Source of the DNA: Salegentibacter sp. R32
GTDB taxonomy: Bacteria > Bacteroidota > Bacteroidia > Flavobacteriales > Flavobacteriaceae
Assembly (NCBI RefSeq): GCF_008692195.1
Contig: NZ_RXOM01000006.1
Span: forward strand, 62,001-126,000
Direction of reading: 5' to 3'
Length of the DNA: 64,000 nt
Positions 42,377 through 50,850 of the stretch are shown here, piece by piece (within the stretch, counting starts at the first letter, position 1; every line of letters starts with the position of its first letter). The translations under genes were made by a program, and so were the position numbers. The notes beneath the pieces were generated by a model. The model was not told where the DNA came from. It ran no database searches and worked only from the letters and a program-made list of their open reading frames with translations.

Positions 42377-43291
42377 TTAAGTAGTTTCCAAAGAACGTGA
42401 TTTTTTAATTATGTTTTCAACTGGAACTACTAAATCTCTTATAATTTGTTCTCCGTTTGGATCTTCTACTAAGGCTACCAAAATGTACTTTCTTCCATCT
42501 TTCCCCCAAACCAGTGCAGAATCTGCGTGGTAATTTCTCCAAGATCCAGACTTTCTAAATACTCTTGCGTTAGGTGCAATTCTATCTAGTGTGTTTACAA
42601 ATTTATGGTGTAAATGAGAATCTTCCATAATGTCTAACATTTTCTTAGACTTCTCCGGGGAGACTAATTTACCGGTAATCATTTTATAATAAAATCTACA
42701 AACTTGTTGAACGCTAGCCGCATGGCTTAATCCTTTCATTGGATCCGGATTTCTTGGTCCTCCGGCAGCATATCTTTTACCTACCCATAAACCACCGCCG
42801 TTTACTTTGTCGTAAAGTTTATATTCATCACTTTGCAATACAGCTGCAATTTTATCGTAACCTAAACGGTCGATCATTCTTGTAGATGCGTGGTTATCTG
42901 AACGGTTAATCATAAGATTAAGGTCTCTGGTAACCTCAGCAGTTTCCGCCAATTCACACTTTTCAATAGCATCCATCGAAGCTAAAAGAATAGCAATTTT
43001 TGGTAAGCTAGCCGCATACATCATTTCCTGACTATTGATTCCTGCATAATGCACGCTGTTTATATTATTTAAATCGACTACTCCAACAGACATCTTTTTA
43101 TTGTTAATAAGACGTCTCCAAGTAGGATTCTTCATAATTTCATCTTCTAACAAAACCTGAAGCGGATCGTTGTCTATTTCTGAAAGCGGAGCAATTTCAT
43201 TTAAATCGTTTAAAGGTAAGCTCTGCTGTGCATTCACAGAAGTGAACAATAAGATGGTTGAAAAAATACTTAGGAAAATGTGCTTTAACAT
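42377..43291 (-). CDS. Exported class A beta-lactamase-like serine hydrolase
   Basis: This 304-residue protein has a signal peptide (FSTILLFTSVNAQQ). The active-site motifs are S95-L-P-K98 in YAASLPKIAIL, S131-D-N in INRSDNHAST and K247-S-G in FRKSGSW. It resembles the class A beta-lactamase fold. I see no confident Glu166 equivalent, so deacylation and antibiotic resistance should not be assumed. The layout (GG loop, HAAS helix, KLVSPEKSKKM, KSGS) is shared with the hydrolase at 38268, pointing to distant paralogs in one locus. It lies 21 bp upstream of the NTT-HEAT gene on the same strand. Confidence 0.78.
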   Translation of the reverse strand: MLKHIFLSIFSTILLFTSVNAQQSLPLNDLNEIAPLSEIDNDPLQVLLEDEIMKNPTWRRLINNKKMSVGVVDLNNINSVHYAGINSQEMMYAASLPKIAILLASMDAIEKCELAETAEVTRDLNLMINRSDNHASTRMIDRLGYDKIAAVLQSDEYKLYDKVNGGGLWVGKRYAAGGPRNPDPMKGLSHAASVQQVCRFYYKMITGKLVSPEKSKKMLDIMEDSHLHHKFVNTLDRIAPNARVFRKSGSWRNYHADSALVWGKDGRKYILVALVEDPNGEQIIRDLVVPVENIIKKSRSLETT

Positions 43292-43448
43292 AAATAAATC
43301 TAAAATTTTAATTAGTGTTGTGTTGATTCAAATTTAATTAAAAACCAATCATAATCAACTTAAAATCAGTTTTTAACATTCGCTATATAATAGTTCAACT
43401 AACGTGCCAATTAAATTTTATTATGTTAAAATCTATTAATTTTAACAT

Positions 43449-44276
43449 TTAATCTTTCGAAGAAGTATCTTCTTTGTAACTCCACCTTCTCATTTCGTTG
43501 AGTTCTTCCTGAATTTTCAACTCTTTCTCTGAAATTACTTTTAAGAAGGATGGGTGCTGCTCAATCGCGTATTCTATCTTAAAGACGATATCATCATAAG
43601 AATCGTTTTCGTAGTCTATTTCTAATGGTTCTTTAATCACCATCGATTGAAGGATTCCGCGTTTTTTTATTCTAATCCCTTTTTTATCGAAAGACCTTCT
43701 AAAACCATCAATGACAATAGGAACCACAACAGGTTTATACTGCTTAATAATATGAGCGGTTCCTTTTCTAATAGGTTTCCAAGGCTTAGTGGTTCCTTGT
43801 GGAAATGTAATCACCCAACCATCGTCTAAAGCTTTTCCAATATTAGTAATATCGCTCATTTTTACTTGACGGTTCACCTCTTTTCCTTTTGCTCGCCAAG
43901 TTCTTTCAATAGAAATACTCCCTGCATAAGCTAAAATTCGTGCCAATAAACCAGCTTTCATGGTTTCTTTGGCGGCGATGTAGTAAATATTAAGTTTAGG
44001 TTGCCATAGGTAACCAATATTATTAATGTTATCTACCCTTCCACTTAAACTCGCATTAAACACGTGAAACATGGCTACTACATCGGCAAAGTAAGTTTGA
44101 TGGTTAGAAACAAATAAAACACCATTATCGGGCAAATCTTTTATAATTTCCGAACCTTCTATCTGCAAATTATTAAAACCATGGTAACGACGGTGCGTCA
44201 TCGCCCCCATAATTCTAATGAGCCATTTTTTTAAGAATAATATATGTCCGAAAGGATTTTTTTTGAATATCCCCAT
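43449..44276 (-). CDS. 1-acyl-glycerol-3-phosphate acyltransferase family protein (PlsC-like)
   Basis: This 275-residue acyltransferase has the catalytic NHxxxxD motif in VSNHQTYFADVVAM and the glycerophosphate-binding block FPQGTTKPWKPI, where Gln replaces the common Glu of FPEGT. SGSISIERTWRAKGKEVNRQ and VVVPIVIDGFRRSF complete the PlsC pattern. It should acylate a lysophospholipid-type acceptor on the inner membrane. It is preceded by a 42-bp gap from the CoA pyrophosphatase gene on the same strand. The precise acceptor is not evident. Confidence 0.82.
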   Translation of the reverse strand: MGIFKKNPFGHILFLKKWLIRIMGAMTHRRYHGFNNLQIEGSEIIKDLPDNGVLFVSNHQTYFADVVAMFHVFNASLSGRVDNINNIGYLWQPKLNIYYIAAKETMKAGLLARILAYAGSISIERTWRAKGKEVNRQVKMSDITNIGKALDDGWVITFPQGTTKPWKPIRKGTAHIIKQYKPVVVPIVIDGFRRSFDKKGIRIKKRGILQSMVIKEPLEIDYENDSYDDIVFKIEYAIEQHPSFLKVISEKELKIQEELNEMRRWSYKEDTSSKD

Positions 44277-44318
44277 TTTGCTTTGTTTAGAGCCTTCAAA
44301 TATACGAAAATAGCTAAC

Positions 44319-44960
44319 TTATAGTACTTCTTTCAAAATCGCTTTTACTTCGTTGAGCATCATCCCGGTAGCTCCCCAAACTACTTGTTGGTTTAAGTAA
44401 AATGCAGGAACCAATACATTTTGGGCATAAGAAGTAGAGAGTTCTTTTTCAATTAAATTAGTATCGTTGAGAAAATCCTTTAACGTCACTTCCAATATTT
44501 CTTCTACTTCACTTTCTTGTTTTACGAAGTTTGGAGTTTGCTCAGCGATTCCCAAATAAGGCTGCACCCAAAAATTAGAGGGTGGAATATAAATTTTGGT
44601 CAGTTTTTTTAGTACTTGAATTTCTTCCGGGGCAACTCCTACTTCTTCGTGGGTTTCCCGCAATGCGGTTTCCATTAAATCACGGTCTTCTTTTTCTTCC
44701 CTTCCTCCGGGAAAACCAATTTGAGCGGAATGAACGCCTTTATATGTTTTTCTCAAAATTAAGGTAAGACAAGTTTCCCCTTCTATATTCGGATAAAATA
44801 AAGCCATCACCCCGGCCTGTTTGGGTTGCTTACTTGCTATATCAATGTTATCGATTTCTTTTTTTCTGAAATTAGGAGCCATTTCTAAATGAGCTTTCTC
44901 CCCTATCACTTGAATTTTTTCTATTTTTGAAATCGAATTTTTAAATTCTGAAAATGTCAT
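44319..44960 (-). CDS. NUDIX hydrolase, CoA pyrophosphatase type
   Basis: This 213-residue enzyme has the NudL-type block IGFPGGREEKEDRDLMETAL followed by RETHEEVG. The N-terminal KQAGVMALFYPNIEGETCLT and the C-terminal YFLNQQVVWGATGMM are typical of CoA pyrophosphatases, which split CoA into phosphopantetheine and 3',5'-ADP. The ATG overlaps head-on with the ATG of the divergent cyclophilin gene (shared bases 44954-44960). It is likely co-transcribed with the acyltransferase downstream. Confidence 0.83.
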   Translation of the reverse strand: MTFSEFKNSISKIEKIQVIGEKAHLEMAPNFRKKEIDNIDIASKQPKQAGVMALFYPNIEGETCLTLILRKTYKGVHSAQIGFPGGREEKEDRDLMETALRETHEEVGVAPEEIQVLKKLTKIYIPPSNFWVQPYLGIAEQTPNFVKQESEVEEILEVTLKDFLNDTNLIEKELSTSYAQNVLVPAFYLNQQVVWGATGMMLNEVKAILKEVL

Positions 44961-45706
44961 ACCTTCAAAAAATTTCTTTGGTAATTGCCCTTAGCGGCTT
45001 TTTTGTATTCACAAGTTGTGAAGATACTAATAAAAGTAAGAAAGTAAATGAGAAAGATGTACAGGAAAAAAGGGAAAAAGAAAGAACCGATAGTATCTTA
45101 AACTCAGTAAAAATACCCAGTGGTGGAAAAGAAATGGATATCGATATTCGCTCGATTGAAACTATTGAGCAAAAGGATTTAAAACCTTTCCTCGAAAAAT
45201 ATGGCAAAGAAAATCCTGAAGATAACGCAATTATCTATACGCGTTTTGGAGAAATTCATGTACAGTTATTTAACGATACTCCACTTCACCGTGCTAATTT
45301 TGTAAGGTTAGCTAAAATGGGATATTTTAAAACCACCTTTTTTCATCGAATAGCCGAAAACTTTGTTGTGCAAGGTGGCAATAGTGATAATGTAGCTACC
45401 CAAAAGGTGCGGTCTAAAGTTGGTGATTATTTAATCCCGAATGAAAGTGATGCCGGACATTTACACAATTACGGTGCTTTTTCTGCAGCAAAATACAGCG
45501 AGCAAAATATAAGTAAAGCTTCTTCCCCTTTTGAATTTTTTATTGTTCAAGATAAAGACGGGGCTCATCATTTAGATAAAAAGCATACTGTTTTTGGAAA
45601 AGTTACCCAAGGAATGGATGTGGTGAATAAAATGGCAAAAGTGGAAACCGACCAAAGTGAATGGCCCAGAAAAAACATTGTGATTGATAGTGTTGTAGTG
45701 AAGTAA
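44954..45706 (+). CDS. Cyclophilin-type peptidyl-prolyl isomerase, lipoprotein
   Basis: This 250-residue periplasmic foldase has a lipoprotein signal (VIALSGFFVFTSC, then EDTNKSKK). A charged linker follows, then a cyclophilin domain from about residue 85: IIYTRFGEIHVQLFNDTPLH, NFVRLAKMGYFKTTFFHRIA, FVVQGGNSDN and FEFFIVQDKDGAHHLDKKHT. It catalyses proline cis-trans isomerisation in exported proteins. There is no later Met before the lipobox, so the ATG at 44954 must be right even though it overlaps the start of the divergent NUDIX gene. Confidence 0.88.
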   Translation: MSYLQKISLVIALSGFFVFTSCEDTNKSKKVNEKDVQEKREKERTDSILNSVKIPSGGKEMDIDIRSIETIEQKDLKPFLEKYGKENPEDNAIIYTRFGEIHVQLFNDTPLHRANFVRLAKMGYFKTTFFHRIAENFVVQGGNSDNVATQKVRSKVGDYLIPNESDAGHLHNYGAFSAAKYSEQNISKASSPFEFFIVQDKDGAHHLDKKHTVFGKVTQGMDVVNKMAKVETDQSEWPRKNIVIDSVVVK

Positions 45707-45708
45707 AA

Positions 45709-46326
45709 TTATTTATCCGCATCAAAATAAACGGAAGGCAAACGGATATCAAAATAGACGGCTAACGACCTTACCAAAATCACTACCGCTCCGGAAATGG
45801 TAAAAATCACACCTTCACTCAATGGAAGCTGTAATAATAAAAAGTATGTGATTCCGCCTAAAATACATGCAGTTGCATAAATTTCTTTGGTTCTAAACAA
45901 AAGCGGAATTTCATTACATAAAATATCCCTGATTACCCCACCAAAACAAGCTGTCATTGTACCTACAGCTATACAAATAATGGGTGGTAAATCTGCAGCC
46001 AAGCCTTTTTCTATTCCTAAAACTGTGTAGAGACCAATTCCCACTGTATCAAACAAAAAAAGTGACCTTCTTAAGTAAATTAGTTTTTTTCTAAAAATTA
46101 TGGCGAACACCGAAGTTCCCATAATTACGTACATATAAGTTAAATCACGCATCCAAGCTACAGGAAAACCAATAAGAATATCGCGTAAAGTTCCTCCTCC
46201 CACAGAAGCGACAAAGGCAATGATAAAAATACCAAAAGCATCCATTTGCTTTTTCATGGAAGACAGTACGCCAGAAATAGCAAATGAAATTACTCCAAGT
46301 ATATCAATTACCGTTAAATAGTCCAT
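45709..46326 (-). CDS. Trimeric intracellular cation (TRIC)-type channel family protein
   Basis: This 205-residue membrane protein has seven hydrophobic helices arranged as two repeats. Each repeat has the signature GG(x)1-2RD: VGGGTLRDILIG and FGGVIRDIL. This is the UPF0126/TRIC family, whose bacterial members form potassium-permeable or amino-acid-linked channels in the inner membrane. It is the second gene after the RDD protein, with no gap (the RDD stop abuts its start). Its stop lies 2 bp from that of the convergent cyclophilin gene. Confidence 0.82.
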   Translation of the reverse strand: MDYLTVIDILGVISFAISGVLSSMKKQMDAFGIFIIAFVASVGGGTLRDILIGFPVAWMRDLTYMYVIMGTSVFAIIFRKKLIYLRRSLFLFDTVGIGLYTVLGIEKGLAADLPPIICIAVGTMTACFGGVIRDILCNEIPLLFRTKEIYATACILGGITYFLLLQLPLSEGVIFTISGAVVILVRSLAVYFDIRLPSVYFDADK

Positions 46327-47040
46327 TTACCTTTGTGTATAATAATTATAATCTGCAATAATTTTCTCTACAAACTGCAAAGGTCGTTGTTTAGGTGTAA
46401 CATCCATCATGGAACTTACCTTATTTGATAAAGTTACAATAATGGCATGATTAGATTCCCGCTTCGCTTTTTGGTAAAGGTTTTTAATAGTTTGAATCTC
46501 GTTATCAGAAAAAACAGTGACTTGCGGATATTCCGGTTGATAATCTTCCGGTATTTCGGTATTTAGTGTTTGGTGCAAGAAAGTCTGTTGTTTTTCTGAA
46601 ATCACGGTAGTTTTTGCAGCAATATCTCCCAAGCGTTGTCCTTTCCCATTCAATAAATAAACCACCAAAGCCAAGGCACCGGAAGTCATTCCTAATTCCA
46701 AAAGTCCTAACAACCATCTAATGGCAAAATTGGAAAATCCGGCTTTAGAACCATCTAATTTTACCACTCGAATTCTTAAAAGTGCTTTTCCTAAAGTTTG
46801 ACCGTTAAAAAAAGTTTCCGCTAACAAAGGATATAAAAAAACGGGTAAGCCCACTATTAGGGTAAAAACCCACATATCCCGTGAACTTAATGATATAAAA
46901 CTTAATAAAACCGAAGCTAATATAGCATAGGCTGCCATTACCAAGATATCTACAATATAAGCCAATGCCCTATCACCTAAATTGGCAATATTTTGCTCAA
47001 TAGTGACATTTTGAGCAGTTTCTATTTGAAAATTATCCAT
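46327..47040 (-). CDS. RDD family membrane protein
   Basis: This 237-residue protein begins with an RDD domain: NLGDRALAYIVDILVMAAYA (the R..D pattern), a second helix region and GQTLGKALLRIRVVKLDGSK. The C-terminal about 80 residues are soluble (YPQVTVFSDNEIQTIKNLYQ). RDD proteins are membrane proteins with suggested ion-transport roles. RDD genes often sit with SpoIIM/DUF58/MoxR operons, and here the RDD start is only 36 bp from the divergent SpoIIM start, supporting a joint function. Confidence 0.85.
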   Translation of the reverse strand: MDNFQIETAQNVTIEQNIANLGDRALAYIVDILVMAAYAILASVLLSFISLSSRDMWVFTLIVGLPVFLYPLLAETFFNGQTLGKALLRIRVVKLDGSKAGFSNFAIRWLLGLLELGMTSGALALVVYLLNGKGQRLGDIAAKTTVISEKQQTFLHQTLNTEIPEDYQPEYPQVTVFSDNEIQTIKNLYQKAKRESNHAIIVTLSNKVSSMMDVTPKQRPLQFVEKIIADYNYYTQR

Positions 47041-47076
47041 TTAATCTGTTTCTTTGAACTACAATTCCCGAAAATC

Positions 47077-48057
47077 ATGCGTGAAGCTGCATTTGTGAAG
47101 CAAAATAAGAATAAATGGAAGAAATTTGAAAGTGTTCTTCAGAATAAAATTCAAATTTCCCCGGAAGAATTATCGGCACTTTATATAGAAGTAACCGACC
47201 ATTTAAGTTATGCACAAACTTTTTATCCGCAAAGCAACACGTTAAGGTATCTTAATGGTTTATCTTCTAAAGCGCATCAAAAAATATATAAAAGTAAACG
47301 AGAATCTAGAAATAGGTTAATTACTTTTTTCACGAAAGAATTCCCCAAAGAGTTTTACCATTACCAAAAACAATTGCTCATTGCTTTTATATGTTTTCTC
47401 ATCTTTGCTTCGGTAGGTTGGCTTTCTGCCGGAACCGACCAAAGTTTTGTACGGGCAATTATGGGCGATGCTTACGTAAATATGACCTTGGATAATATCG
47501 AAAACAACGACCCCATGGCGGTTTACAAGGAAATGGAAGAAATGAACATGTTCTTAGGAATTACCGTTAACAACATTAAAGTGGCTTTATTTGCCTTTGT
47601 GATGGGACTTTTATTTGGAATAGGAACACTGTACTTACTTATGCAAAACGCAGTAATGTTGGGAAGTTTTCAATATTTCTTCTATGAAAAAGGCTTACTT
47701 TGGGAATCAGTAAGAACTATTTGGATTCACGGTACTATTGAAATTTCAGTTATAATTATTGCTGGAGTGGCCGGACTTCTAGTAGGAAAAAGTATTTTAT
47801 TCCCGGGCACTTACACCCGACTTACTTCCTTTGTAAATGGTGTAAAAGCCGGATTGAAAGTAATTTTAAGTACCATTCCATTTTTTATTATCGCAGGATT
47901 TTTAGAAGGTTTTGTAACCAGACATACAGAAATGCCAGATTGGTTAGCTATTTTAATTATAAGCTTATCTTTGGCATTCATTTTATTTTATTACGTTTTT
48001 TACCCTATTTACCTAAATAAGTTAGCACAGAAAAATGCAGAAAATTATTCAGTTTAA
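47077..48057 (+). CDS. SpoIIM (stage II sporulation protein M)-like membrane protein
   Basis: This protein has 326 residues from the ATG at 47077; an in-frame upstream start at 46993 lies inside the divergent RDD gene and is unlikely. The N-terminal MREAAFVKQNKNKWKKFESV is a family signature, followed by a soluble helical part. About six membrane helices include NNIKVALFAFVMGLLFGIGT and WIHGTIEISVIIIAGVAGLL, as in the SpoIIM/DUF95 family. The bacterium does not sporulate; in this operon type the protein is a conserved membrane partner of MoxR/DUF58. The next gene overlaps its end by 23 bp. Confidence 0.85.
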   Translation: MREAAFVKQNKNKWKKFESVLQNKIQISPEELSALYIEVTDHLSYAQTFYPQSNTLRYLNGLSSKAHQKIYKSKRESRNRLITFFTKEFPKEFYHYQKQLLIAFICFLIFASVGWLSAGTDQSFVRAIMGDAYVNMTLDNIENNDPMAVYKEMEEMNMFLGITVNNIKVALFAFVMGLLFGIGTLYLLMQNAVMLGSFQYFFYEKGLLWESVRTIWIHGTIEISVIIIAGVAGLLVGKSILFPGTYTRLTSFVNGVKAGLKVILSTIPFFIIAGFLEGFVTRHTEMPDWLAILIISLSLAFILFYYVFYPIYLNKLAQKNAENYSV

Positions 48058-48907
48058 GAAAGAACGGGAACTAGGAGACATTCTCGGAGACACGTTTAAG
48101 TTTGTAAGAGAAAATTATAAAATGCTGTTCAAGGCTTTGGTAAAATATGCCGGGCCAGTTTTTTTACTGCAAATATTTGCTACCGCTTATTACACTTTTA
48201 CCGCTTCAGATTTGGAAAACATATTTTTAGGAGGAAATCAAATTAATTCAGGTTTTGGTTTCAATATGGTTTTAGCTTTGTTGTTTATGCTTTTAACTTC
48301 AGTTGCCTACCAAGCATTTATGTACGGGACAGTTCAGCATACGATTAAATCTTATGTAAAAAATGATGGCGAAATAAATATAGATGAAGTCGGTCATGGG
48401 ATGAACCAAGACTGGGGAAACTTCTTAGGACTTGGTTTTGTGATTTTTGCAATGATATTTGCAGGACTCATGTTTTGTATCTTACCGGGCATTTATTTAA
48501 TGGTTCCGCTTTCTTTAGCCTATAGCATTAGAACTTTTGATAGGTTAAGTTTTTCAGAAACTATTTCTCATTGTTTCCGATTGGTGAAAGATAATTGGTG
48601 GATTACATTTTTCACTTTACTAGTTATGGGGATCATTGTTTACTTAATGAGCATGATTTTTCAAATTCCGGCATTTATTTACACGATGACTAAAACTTTT
48701 ACCGCGGTGCAAGAAGGTTCTTATTCCGACCCATCGTTTATGTTCGATTGGGTGTATTTAGCTTTAAGTGTAGTTGCCAATGCCGCGCAAAGTATTCTCT
48801 TCGGAATATTAGCCATAAGTGTAGCCTTTATTTATTTCAACCTTAACGAACAAAAAAATCATACCGGCGCTTACGAAGCCATCGATAATTTAGGGAAAGA
48901 CCAATAA
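48035..48907 (+). CDS. Conserved integral membrane protein in MoxR operon
   Basis: This 290-residue protein starts with a cytoplasmic segment (ELGDILGDTFKFVRENYKML). It has about six membrane helices, with FCILPGIYLMVPLSLAYSI and CFRLVKDNWWITFFTLLVMG resembling DUF975/glycerophosphodiesterase-membrane-type domains. It overlaps the SpoIIM gene by 23 bp and abuts the DUF4129 gene, showing tight translational coupling. No function is known; the context suggests a membrane component of the MoxR-DUF58 machinery. Confidence 0.75.
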   Translation: MQKIIQFKKERELGDILGDTFKFVRENYKMLFKALVKYAGPVFLLQIFATAYYTFTASDLENIFLGGNQINSGFGFNMVLALLFMLLTSVAYQAFMYGTVQHTIKSYVKNDGEINIDEVGHGMNQDWGNFLGLGFVIFAMIFAGLMFCILPGIYLMVPLSLAYSIRTFDRLSFSETISHCFRLVKDNWWITFFTLLVMGIIVYLMSMIFQIPAFIYTMTKTFTAVQEGSYSDPSFMFDWVYLALSVVANAAQSILFGILAISVAFIYFNLNEQKNHTGAYEAIDNLGKDQ

Positions 48908-49654
48908 ATGCAAGTAATTCGCTGTTTAATTTATAGCTTGGTTTTATTTATTTCTTCTTTTGCTTTGGCTCAAGAAGACAGTCTTCAGTTACAAAAAATT
49001 GAATATGATAGAACCGAAAACCTTCAACCCGTTTCTTTTAATCAGGAACAACTTGAAGATTATAAAAACGATAGCGATTTTGATTATTCCGATGTAAAAG
49101 AACAAGACAGTTGGTGGGTTAAATTTAAACGTTGGATTGGCAACATTTGGAGTAAATTCTGGAGATGGTTGCTGGGCGATTATGAAGCAAATTCCTTTCT
49201 TGCTTTTCTCATCGGGAACTTACCGTATATTATCCTCTTTTTAATCATTTGTTTTATTGTCTATTTATTTATAAAAATAAATCCTGCCGGACAGCAAATG
49301 ATAGGTAAAGACAACCCTAAAGTATTTCTTTCTGCGGAAGAAAAGATTATTTATTCTGAAGATATCGATAAATTAATTCAAGAAGCCTTAGAGAAAAAAC
49401 AATACCGATTAGCAGTAAGGTATTCTTATTTGTTGATTTTACGAAAATTAAAAGACCGTAAAATTATAGATTATCAATTTCAAAAAACAAATCACGATTA
49501 TTTTACTGAAATTGAATCGGAACCACTCAACCAAAGCTTTCAGAAAATTACCAAAGTTTACGATTTTGTCTGGTATGGAGATTTTCCCATTACACACGAC
49601 GAATATAAATTGGCTGAAAAGGAGTTTACTAACTTTCAAAACCAATTGAACTAA
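48908..49654 (+). CDS. DUF4129 domain protein
   Basis: This 248-residue protein has a signal peptide (YSLVLFISSFALAQ) and an extracytoplasmic Trp-rich segment (DSWWVKFKRWIGNIWSKFWR). One membrane helix follows (LPYIILFLIICFIVYLFI). The C-terminal cytoplasmic DUF4129 domain holds IQEALEKKQYRLAVRYSYLL and FVWYGDFPITHDEY. DUF4129 proteins are regular members of MoxR/DUF58 operons in Bacteroidota. The stop overlaps the next start by one base. Confidence 0.83.
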   Translation: MQVIRCLIYSLVLFISSFALAQEDSLQLQKIEYDRTENLQPVSFNQEQLEDYKNDSDFDYSDVKEQDSWWVKFKRWIGNIWSKFWRWLLGDYEANSFLAFLIGNLPYIILFLIICFIVYLFIKINPAGQQMIGKDNPKVFLSAEEKIIYSEDIDKLIQEALEKKQYRLAVRYSYLLILRKLKDRKIIDYQFQKTNHDYFTEIESEPLNQSFQKITKVYDFVWYGDFPITHDEYKLAEKEFTNFQNQLN

Positions 49655-50850
49655 TGGGAAGAAGCTATAAAATCATATTAGGTATTTTACTGGTTTTGCT
49701 TGCCGCTTTAATGTTTTTAGAAGCTAACCAAAGAGATCCCGTTAATTGGTTTCCCAGTTATACCAAAACCGATAAAATTCCATTTGGCACTTATGTTTTC
49801 TATGAAAATTTAAAAGAGAATTTTCAAGTAAATGATGTCAATATTCCACCATTTGAATTTTTATCAGATTCTACAAATAATGGGACTTATTTCTTCCTTA
49901 ATCAATCGGTAGGATTGGATGAAGTAGAAATGGGACGTTTGCTCAATTGGGTGAAGAAAGGGAATACCGCTGTTATTTCGGCAACCAATATCAGCTATCC
50001 GCTTCTCGACACCTTAGAACTTTCGTTTACTCAAAAAATCAGGACTAACGGTCTCACCAATATTCCTGAATACAATTTCAGCAATCCACAGCTTCAAGCA
50101 GACGAAAATTATATTTTCAATAGGGATAAAACCCTCTTTTACTTTGATTCTTTAAACGGAAAAAAACAGAAAGTCCTTGGTTTTGCAAAATTACAGGAGG
50201 ATGAAGACGAGCCTAACGACAGTCTTCCTAATTTTATAGAAAACAAATTTGGGGAAGGAAAGTTTTTATTACAGACTTCACCGGAAACTTTTAGCAATTT
50301 CTTTTTATTAAGTGACAATAATTTTGAATATGCTGAAAAGTTTCTTGCTTACCTAAATCCCGGTCAAACACTTTATTGGGACAATCATTATAAAAATGGT
50401 AAAACCTTTCACACCTCTCCCCTTTATATTTTACTGGGAAATCGTTATTTAAAATGGGCTTACTATTTTGTGCTGATTGCCGCAATTTTATTTGTCTTTT
50501 TTGAAGGAAAACGAAAACAGAAAAGTATAAAAGTTATTGAGCCTCTGCGCAATCAAACCTACGAATACACCCGAACTATTTCTGGAATGTATTTAGATAG
50601 AAAAGATTATAAAAGTATTGCTTATAAGTTAATTGACCAATTTTTAAATTTCCTTCGGAAAGAGTTAAAAGTGGATGTGCAAAAACAAGAGAATTATCCT
50701 GAATTATTAGAAATACAAACCGATAATACTTCAGAAGAAATAAAAATATTATTTTCAAAAATAAAAGAACTACAGCGTAAAAATTCTATCTCTAAAAAAG
50801 AAGTGGAAGATTTAAACCGCTTAATTATTCAATTTAAAAAGAATATCTAA
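49654..50850 (+). CDS. DUF4350 domain protein
   Basis: This 398-residue membrane protein has an N-terminal helix (IILGILLVLLAALMFLEA). The extracytoplasmic DUF4350 region contains DKIPFGTYVFYENLKENF and NKFGEGKFLLQTSPETFSNF. A second helix (WAYYFVLIAAILFVFFEG) precedes a cytoplasmic tail with EYTRTISGMYLDRKDYKSIA. The extracytoplasmic part resembles a GATase-like fold of unknown activity. It overlaps both neighbours by single bases (ATGA/TAATG type junctions), fixing it in the operon. Confidence 0.83.
   Translation: MGRSYKIILGILLVLLAALMFLEANQRDPVNWFPSYTKTDKIPFGTYVFYENLKENFQVNDVNIPPFEFLSDSTNNGTYFFLNQSVGLDEVEMGRLLNWVKKGNTAVISATNISYPLLDTLELSFTQKIRTNGLTNIPEYNFSNPQLQADENYIFNRDKTLFYFDSLNGKKQKVLGFAKLQEDEDEPNDSLPNFIENKFGEGKFLLQTSPETFSNFFLLSDNNFEYAEKFLAYLNPGQTLYWDNHYKNGKTFHTSPLYILLGNRYLKWAYYFVLIAAILFVFFEGKRKQKSIKVIEPLRNQTYEYTRTISGMYLDRKDYKSIAYKLIDQFLNFLRKELKVDVQKQENYPELLEIQTDNTSEEIKILFSKIKELQRKNSISKKEVEDLNRLIIQFKKNI

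Noticed and set aside
42377-43291. Antibiotic resistance beta-lactamase
   Set aside because: The fold motifs are present but no Glu166 equivalent is convincing, and the context is an envelope-type locus, so a resistance call is not supported.
47077-48057. Sporulation function for the SpoIIM-like gene
   Set aside because: The operon partners and organism type argue against sporulation; only the family name is shared.
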